27,928 nucleotides of DNA from CAYZUC01 sp964481705 (lineage in GTDB: Bacteria; Bacillota; Clostridia; Lachnospirales; Lachnospiraceae): the NCBI GenBank assembly GCA_964481705.1, contig CAYZUC010000034.1:1-27928 (forward strand), given 5' to 3'. The notes below the pieces were generated by a model. It had not been told where the DNA came from and did not search any database. It was given only the letters and a program-made list of their open reading frames with translations. The position numbers were made by a program, and so were the translations under genes. Shown here one piece after another: positions 24,271-27,928 of the stretch. Positions within the stretch are counted from its first letter, which is position 1; every line of letters begins with the position of its first letter.

Positions 24271-25130
24271 TCTTTTCTTTTTATTTTCTTTTCACGATAT
24301 TTTCCATGTAGATACTGAAATGCTGGTTCAAAATACGCATTCATCTGCGCACCAAGAAACAGTATACTCATACAGATATAAAGCCACAGCATAATTACAA
24401 TGACCGTTGTCAAAGAACCATACATGCTCAGTCCATGAAAGTTTTCGATGTATATGGAAAAGAAGAAAGAAAACACCACCCATATTACACCCGTAAACAA
24501 TGCTCCCGGAACCTGTGAAACCAAGGACGCCTTTCTGTTTGGTATCCATTTATACAATAAGACAAGTATAAATATCAATATAGCTAATGTTAATAAGAAT
24601 TTGAAATTTACAATAACCTTACTGATTCTTAAAATATAGGGAAACTTTCGAAACAGAAATTCATTCAATGTATTACCAAAAACCATAACAACCAGACACA
24701 CCACAAGCATAGCAATCATTCCGACCGTATAAATAGCCGCACGAATACGTAGAATTACATATCCTCTGGTCTCCTTTATCTCATAGACAGTATTAAGACC
24801 TCGTATAATAGCAAGCATTCCCTTTGCAGCGGACCACATCATAGCTACTGCGCTTAACGAAATGAACGCTATCGACCTTCCATATAATTCATCTATCATA
24901 TTGATTGCCATACTATCCATGGAATCCGGAAGTATATCAACAGTAACCCGCAAAAGATCTGATTTGCTGATTGGCGTATAAGGTATCATGCTCAATAACA
25001 ACATAATACAGGGAATCATCGAGATAAAGATAAAAAAAGCAGCACTTGATGCATACGCACTTACATGATTTTCGCTTACCTCATTGAAAAATCCACGTAT
25101 TACCTTATAAAGCTTATAAATCGTTCCCAT
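24246..25130 (-). CDS. YihY/BrkB family inner membrane protein
   Basis: The 294-aa protein has about six hydrophobic segments and the family pattern: SENHVSAYASSAAFFIFISMIP near residue 18, the WSAAKGMLAIIRGLNTVYE motif and the C-terminal YGSLTTVIVIMLWLYICMSILFLGAQMNA. These were once named ribonuclease BN by mistake; the function is unknown and probably transport or envelope related. The tail is very basic (REKKIKRKEKKSAGHL). GGGGAAG precedes the ATG. The last codons lie within the hairpin of the convergent gene's terminator. Confidence 0.92.
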   Translation of the reverse strand: MGTIYKLYKVIRGFFNEVSENHVSAYASSAAFFIFISMIPCIMLLLSMIPYTPISKSDLLRVTVDILPDSMDSMAINMIDELYGRSIAFISLSAVAMMWSAAKGMLAIIRGLNTVYEIKETRGYVILRIRAAIYTVGMIAMLVVCLVVMVFGNTLNEFLFRKFPYILRISKVIVNFKFLLTLAILIFILVLLYKWIPNRKASLVSQVPGALFTGVIWVVFSFFFSIYIENFHGLSMYGSLTTVIVIMLWLYICMSILFLGAQMNAYFEPAFQYLHGKYREKKIKRKEKKSAGHL

Positions 25131-25170
25131 GTTCTTCCCCTTTGAGTAAATAATAAATGGCTTAATATTA

Positions 25171-25200
25171 ATTATACCATTAATACGTTCCTAATACCAA
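25171..25200 (-). promoter_or_regulatory. Promoter of the YihY gene
   Basis: On minus, TTGGTA (plus TACCAA, 25195-25200), an 18-nt spacer and TATAAT (plus ATTATA, 25171-25176) lie about 40 nt upstream of the YihY start. The -35 box is inside the 3' end of the SpoIID-like gene. Confidence 0.6.
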
Positions 25201-26310
25201 TCCTGGGTAAAAGTGTTGTAGGATCTGCCTGTAGTTATAATTCCTTTTCGCATATTCATTAGCCCCATTCTGGCTCATCCCCTTTCCATGTCCATAACCT
25301 CCTCCATAAAGCTTCCATTCTCCGTTTTTCTCTTCTCTTATTGCTATACATGCACTAGGCAGCAGGAAATCGGTAGGAATAGTATCTCCATCAGCTTTAC
25401 GGATTTTGATAAAAACAGTTGCCAAAACTCGACGTACTTCACTCTCTCCATATAACTCCAATCGATCACGACTGCCTCGAATCAGTAGTCTCTTAACCAT
25501 ACCCTCCTCTGTCCTCTCTATTATCTGAAAAGAACGTATAATACCAAGCTTACGTCCATCAATCTCTGTGCATTCTCCTGAACAAATGGTAGACTCAGTG
25601 GACTCCCATCGAAAATAAGGACACTCACATTCCTTACATTGCTTATCTATTTTACACAGGAAATCCAACCACTCTTGCTCCTCCCTAATCTCCTTTTCAT
25701 CCTGTCCCGCCGAAGTTGAATAATACATAATGTCGCCTATCTCATCACCCTTCTCCAGAATCTGCCCCTTTGTCTCATCGACTGCTCGCTTAATCCTTTC
25801 ATCTACGACCTCATCCCGAAATACCTGAAACGCAGTTGTATCATCCAAATCTGCATTTTCTTTTGGATAAGCAGGGTAACTGATTTTAAATAATGCATAT
25901 GTTCTTGCTGCAACCGCTTGTGCTTTCAATGCCTCCATTTCATAAGAAGCAGGCATCTCACTCCCGACCACACCATACAAATAATCTTCTACACCAAACT
26001 CCTTAATTAAGTATGGTGGCTTTTTCTCATTTTTAATCAATACTCTGATTTTATCTAAATCTCCGTGTTTATCTTTCTCAATTTCCTTCCCTTCCTCTTG
26101 TAGGTCTTTCCTCTCTTCTAGGTCTTTCCTTTCTTCCTCTTTGTTTTTCCTGTCTTGTTTTATATTTGAACTGAATTCATCTTCTTCATTGTCCTTCTTC
26201 ATCTTATTCCCTCTTAAATGCTCATCAGCATTGTGACTAGCCTCCCCTCGGAGACAACTACTCCCCTCCACACAGAGAAAAATCAAAATAAGTAACACCA
26301 AACGATTCAT
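25180..26310 (-). CDS. SpoIID/LytB domain protein (stage II sporulation protein D-like)
   Basis: SpoIID is a membrane-bound lytic transglycosylase that trims peptidoglycan during forespore engulfment. This 376-aa protein begins with a hydrophobic signal/anchor (MNRLVLLILIFLCV), followed by a charged spacer (about 25-85) with a short repeat (RKDLEE / RKDLQE). The SpoIID domain has SEMP at 117-120 with the probable catalytic Glu118, then ALKAQAVAARTYAL, YSTSAGQ and the C-terminal GGYGHGKGMSQNGA. Between them is an unusual cysteine cluster (Cys219, 225, 228, 230, 243, 247). The ATG at 26310 is preferred, because GGAG lies 6 nt upstream and an earlier ATG at 26322 has no such site. It may be the engulfment enzyme or a paralogue. 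Confidence 0.87.
   Translation of the reverse strand: MNRLVLLILIFLCVEGSSCLRGEASHNADEHLRGNKMKKDNEEDEFSSNIKQDRKNKEEERKDLEERKDLQEEGKEIEKDKHGDLDKIRVLIKNEKKPPYLIKEFGVEDYLYGVVGSEMPASYEMEALKAQAVAARTYALFKISYPAYPKENADLDDTTAFQVFRDEVVDERIKRAVDETKGQILEKGDEIGDIMYYSTSAGQDEKEIREEQEWLDFLCKIDKQCKECECPYFRWESTESTICSGECTEIDGRKLGIIRSFQIIERTEEGMVKRLLIRGSRDRLELYGESEVRRVLATVFIKIRKADGDTIPTDFLLPSACIAIREEKNGEWKLYGGGYGHGKGMSQNGANEYAKRNYNYRQILQHFYPGLVLGTY
26101..26130. repeat. Short tandem repeat inside the SpoIID-like gene
   Basis: TAGGTCTTTCCT occurs at 26101-26112 and 26119-26130, a period of 18 nt that encodes two six-residue units (RKDLEE, RKDLQE) in the charged linker. It is probably a small in-frame duplication. 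Confidence 0.75.
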
Positions 26311-26350
26311 ACAACTCTCCATTCTAACGAATTTTCTGCCTGTCTAAATC

Positions 26351-26358
26351 ATTGTATG
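26351..26358 (-). promoter_or_regulatory. Sigma-E-like -10 element before the SpoIID-like gene
   Basis: CATACAAT on minus is a full match to the -10 box of the mother-cell sporulation sigma factors E and K. It lies about 40 nt before the start codon at 26310. No clear -35 ATA element is found at the usual distance, since the 6S terminator fills that space. Confidence 0.45.
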
Positions 26359-26389
26359 AAAAAAGCAGCCTTTACAGACTGCTTTTTTT
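26359..26389 (-). terminator. Terminator of the 6S RNA gene
   Basis: On minus, AGCAGTC, a TGTAAA loop and GGCTGCT form a 7-bp stem followed by six U residues. The plus strand also has a T-run after the hairpin. Confidence 0.85.
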
Positions 26390-26574
26390 CCCAAGGTGCC
26401 GTTTCTTGTATTTTGACTCCTAGCCAAGCTAGGTGGGTGCCCGCAACGTATTCGCTGTCTTCCACTGCATCACCTTACGGTGGGAGGCTTGACATTGAGA
26501 TATCGTATGATTGGAATCCCGTTTAAAGTAAATGTAGGTTCAAATTAACAAGAGTTGTCGCACACCCCAGGTAC
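26390..26574 (-). ncRNA. ssrS: Probable 6S RNA (SsrS)
   Basis: 6S RNA mimics an open promoter and binds sigma-A RNA polymerase in stationary phase. This stretch has no plausible reading frame but has a near-consensus promoter, about 185 nt of transcript and a terminator. Its ends pair: CCUGGGGUGU near the 5' end pairs with GCACCUUGGG at the 3' end over 10 bp, the closing stem expected of 6S RNA. The 3' half has GGGCACCCACC followed by a CCUAGC/GCUAGG hairpin and UCAAAAUACAAG, which resembles clostridial 6S sequences as I remember them. The central part holds a CACC-GUAA-GGUG hairpin. No covariance search could be run. SRP RNA, tmRNA and RNase P RNA signatures are absent. Confidence 0.75.
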
Positions 26575-26580
26575 AATTCT

Positions 26581-26609
26581 ATTATATGCATTTTTTACGT
26601 AAAAATCAA
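26581..26609 (-). promoter_or_regulatory. Strong sigma-A promoter of the 6S RNA gene
   Basis: On minus, TTGATT (plus AATCAA, 26604-26609), a 17-nt spacer and a perfect TATAAT (plus ATTATA, 26581-26586) place the start point near 26574. No start codon with a ribosome binding site follows. Confidence 0.85.
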
Positions 26610-26639
26610 TACAAATGAAGATAATTAATGTGTAAATTC

Positions 26640-26681
26640 TGACACAAGCATACTTTTGACATTAATGTCAGATTTATGACA
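26640..26681. promoter_or_regulatory. Cluster of four TGACA/TGTCA motifs with a perfect palindrome
   Basis: TGACA occurs at 26640-26644, 26657-26661 and 26677-26681, and its complement TGTCA at 26666-26670. The middle pair forms the perfect palindrome TGACATTAATGTCA (26657-26670). It lies 30-70 nt upstream of the 6S -35 box and could be a regulator site, but no cognate factor is known to me. Confidence 0.35.
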
Positions 26682-26793
26682 TATTTCTGTTTTCGCTACT
26701 TTCTGATAAACCTCCGATTGGAAACAGTCCGAATGGGTCTGTCAGGCTGATTGGATTTCCCTGTACATAGCTGTACTTATTCAGGCTCAATTA

Positions 26794-26928
26794 TCCTCAA
26801 ATATTGCTTTACCGCAGGGGACGCTTTCGCTCCGTTCTCGCTCGTAACGGTACGTAAGAGACCAAAGAACGGTCTCTTACGTACCGACGGCTCAAAAGGT
26901 CCCTGCTTGCAAAGCAAATATTTGAGGA
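26794..26928. repeat. Large nested inverted repeat, possible MITE-like or dispersed intergenic element
   Basis: Outer arms TCCTCAAATATTGCTTT (26794-26810) and AAAGCAAATATTTGAGGA (26911-26928) pair with one bulge. Inside, GCAGGGGAC (26814-26822) faces GTCCCTGC (26899-26906). The core is a perfect 16-bp stem, CGGTACGTAAGAGACC (26848-26863) with GGTCTCTTACGTACCG (26871-26886), around a 7-nt loop. No transposase and no clear target-site duplication are seen. Confidence 0.8.
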
Positions 26929-27044
26929 CAGCTGCATTTTTTATGAATTATACTGCACTTTATGTCATGGTTATTTCATTATTAAGAGAACGTCTATAAA
27001 TGGTGATATAAATAAGTTTAGAGATTTCACTTTTCAATATATAA

Positions 27045-27113
27045 TCAAAAGCTATTATTAATTTCTGCATTTCATTCACTTCGTGAACAGGCAGAGAATA
27101 AAATAGCTTTTGA
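27045..27113. repeat. Second nested inverted repeat
   Basis: TCAAAAGCTATT (27045-27056) and AATAGCTTTTGA (27102-27113) are perfect 12-bp arms. The stem continues imperfectly to TCTGC/GCAGA and ends in a TTCACTTCGTGAA hairpin near 27075-27087. It lies between the larger repeat and the toxin/immunity genes, with no U-tract typical of a terminator. Confidence 0.7.
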
Positions 27114-27153
27114 ATTAGGGGTTTGGGTGTACTAAAGTATAACCATAATTAAA

Positions 27154-27624
27154 TTAATCCTTTAGCTGTTCTTCCACTAATTTCAAGATAAACGAACCAA
27201 AGTCTTCTGCAACAGTTTCAACTACCTCATAGTTTTCACCATTATAAAAAGCCATTATTACCAAAGGTTCTTCCTCATCATTTAGAGATGAATAATCTAA
27301 ATATGCCATATTTCCATCTTCATAATTATAGATTGGCAACCAATGAACAGGTAGATTATATTCTTCTCTATCATTTAGGGCATATTCCACCGAATTTCCT
27401 TCTAAAATCCCCGAATCATCATCTGAGTCAATACCAAAAATTTCATTCCCCAAAAAAGACATATATCCATACTTTTCATAAAACTCATTACATTGCTTAG
27501 AAAAATTCATGTTCAATAATTTCTCTGCTTTCTTTATTTCATCATTAGTCTTTCCACCTACAGTTGTATAAAATTTACATTTAGGTGCTAGACTCATAGC
27601 TTTTTCAAAATCCAAATAACTCAT
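27154..27624 (-). CDS. SMI1/KNR4 (SUKH) family immunity protein
   Basis: The 156-aa acidic protein shows the SUKH pattern: an N-terminal helix pair (DEIKKAEKLLNMNFSKQCNE), the aromatic FYEKYGYMSFLGNEIFGID core, then WLPIYNYEDGNMAYLDYSS and a C-terminal FGSFILKLVEEQL helix. SUKH proteins protect the producer by binding a cognate toxin. GGAGGT lies just before the ATG. The toxin C-terminus ends 16 nt upstream on the same strand, so this is the standard toxin-immunity order. The specific pairing is inferred from position. Confidence 0.88.
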   Translation of the reverse strand: MSYLDFEKAMSLAPKCKFYTTVGGKTNDEIKKAEKLLNMNFSKQCNEFYEKYGYMSFLGNEIFGIDSDDDSGILEGNSVEYALNDREEYNLPVHWLPIYNYEDGNMAYLDYSSLNDEEEPLVIMAFYNGENYEVVETVAEDFGSFILKLVEEQLKD

Positions 27625-27640
27625 ATTCTACCTCCATATT

Positions 27641-27928
27641 CTATTCTGGATTATTTCCTCTCCATTTCCAGTATTCTTTTCTCCAATTATTAAATTCCTT
27701 TCTATCAATCTGAGAAGGACTTTGTCCTGTATTTGTATGCAATTTACTGTAATTCTGTTGATGTTCTGTTGCCGTTATTTCTATCACTGGGCCATCGTTA
27801 GTTTGGTCTATATGATGTATATTGACAGATTTGCCATCTGTCCCAATTGGTGATAATCCTTGTTCCATTCTTTGAATATTGGTACGCCCCTGCTTGTCTA
27901 CTAAATTAGGATTAAAGGTATCATTATT
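27641..27928 (-). CDS. Polymorphic toxin C-terminus with LHH-type nuclease domain, partial at the window edge
   Basis: The frame is open to the window edge (95 codons plus stop), so the N-terminal part is missing; the ATG at 27868 is internal, because codons upstream continue the domain (VDKQGRTNIQRMEQGLSPIG). The segment has the LHH nuclease pattern: a GRTN-x-QRM-x-QG-x2-PIG-x-DG start, the paired histidines in NIHHIDQTN, then TEHQQNYSKLH and the end SQIDRKEFNNWRKEYWKW. LHH domains belong to the HNH/EndoVII nuclease group and sit at the C-termini of contact-dependent or secreted toxins. The delivery part (RHS, LXG, CdiA or other) cannot be seen. The SUKH immunity gene follows directly. Confidence 0.85.
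   Translation of the reverse strand, partial: NNDTFNPNLVDKQGRTNIQRMEQGLSPIGTDGKSVNIHHIDQTNDGPVIEITATEHQQNYSKLHTNTGQSPSQIDRKEFNNWRKEYWKWRGNNPE

Larger units (their letters stand above)
26610..27153. other. Intergenic region without a supported gene
   Basis: About 540 nt separate the 6S promoter from the SMI1/KNR4 gene. It contains a TGACA motif cluster (26640-26681), a large nested inverted repeat (26794-26928) and a smaller one (27045-27113). A plus-strand open frame at 26751-26999 runs through the inverted repeat, has no ribosome binding site and no protein-like composition, and is not called. No tRNA or CRISPR array is seen. Confidence 0.7.

Noticed and set aside
24246..25130. Ribonuclease BN
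   Set aside because: That name comes from an old misassignment; the protein is a multi-helix membrane protein without nuclease motifs.
26390..26574. SRP RNA, tmRNA or RNase P RNA as identity of the non-coding RNA
   Set aside because: No GNAR tetraloop pair of SRP Alu/S domains, no tRNA-like ends with a tag frame, and no RNase P core words; length and closing stem fit 6S better.
26794..26928. Insertion sequence
   Set aside because: Inverted repeats are nested like a hairpin, there is no transposase and no clear target-site duplication.
26751..26999. Plus-strand open frame of 82 codons in the intergenic region
   Set aside because: It passes through the large inverted repeat, has no ribosome binding site and does not resemble a protein family.
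1..27928. CRISPR array, tRNA or rRNA genes
   Set aside because: No regularly spaced direct repeats and no tRNA- or rRNA-like sequences were seen by eye on either strand.

Overview
The window looks like chromosomal DNA of a low-GC, spore-forming Firmicute, most likely a Clostridia member of Lachnospiraceae type. This rests on sporulation and germination genes (GerW, SpoIID), Firmicutes gene order around rpmB, gls24-like/yloU, fakA/yloV and recG, clostridial families such as DUF4317 and a long U32 peptidase, strong AGGAGG ribosome binding sites and sigma-A-like promoters. No genus can be assigned from what is visible. A run of 10 N at 19389-19398 shows a draft assembly. Almost all genes are on the minus strand; rpmB, an HD-GYP gene, a LysR regulator and a DUF4317 gene are on plus.

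Layout. 1-1500: 5' part of a type II topoisomerase B subunit (parE-like), cut by the window edge. 1564-5838: minus operon gls24-like, fakA, recG with a terminator, divergent from rpmB (6021-6206). 6285-6909: a tiny membrane protein and a coiled-coil J-domain-like protein. 7032-8703: a germination operon (unknown 106-aa protein, DUF2953/YtfI-like, GerW/YtfJ). 8840-9892: an HD-GYP-like protein on plus. 9951-15406: a compact minus operon of U32 peptidase, FtsW/RodA-type polymerase, class B penicillin-binding protein and Nudix hydrolase. 15474-15884: zapA with its own promoter and terminator. 15996-17648: ruvAB under a promoter carrying a full match to the Gram-positive LexA box. 17787-20002: an MFS transporter, a NusG-domain-II protein and a Gx-transporter family protein; the last two resemble the EetA/EetB pair of flavin-based extracellular electron transfer. 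20101-21862: leuCD, divergent from a LysR regulator. 22993-24225: DUF4317, convergent with a YihY/BrkB membrane protein; then a SpoIID-type protein.

Right end. 26358-26609 (minus) holds a well-formed non-coding RNA gene: near-consensus promoter, about 185-nt transcript with pairing ends, terminator. It is best explained as 6S RNA. From about 26610 to 27153 no gene is supported; there are a cluster of TGACA motifs and two nested inverted repeats. The window ends in the C-terminus of a polymorphic toxin with an LHH-type nuclease domain, followed by a SMI1/KNR4 immunity gene. This is the only clearly accessory part.

The core genes serve cell division and wall synthesis, recombination repair, fatty-acid incorporation, translation, leucine synthesis and sporulation/germination. 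The items most worth a second look are the LexA-controlled ruvAB promoter, the EetA/EetB-like pair, the HD-GYP protein with a substituted HD motif, the 6S RNA locus with its repeat-rich upstream region, and the edge-truncated toxin/immunity pair.
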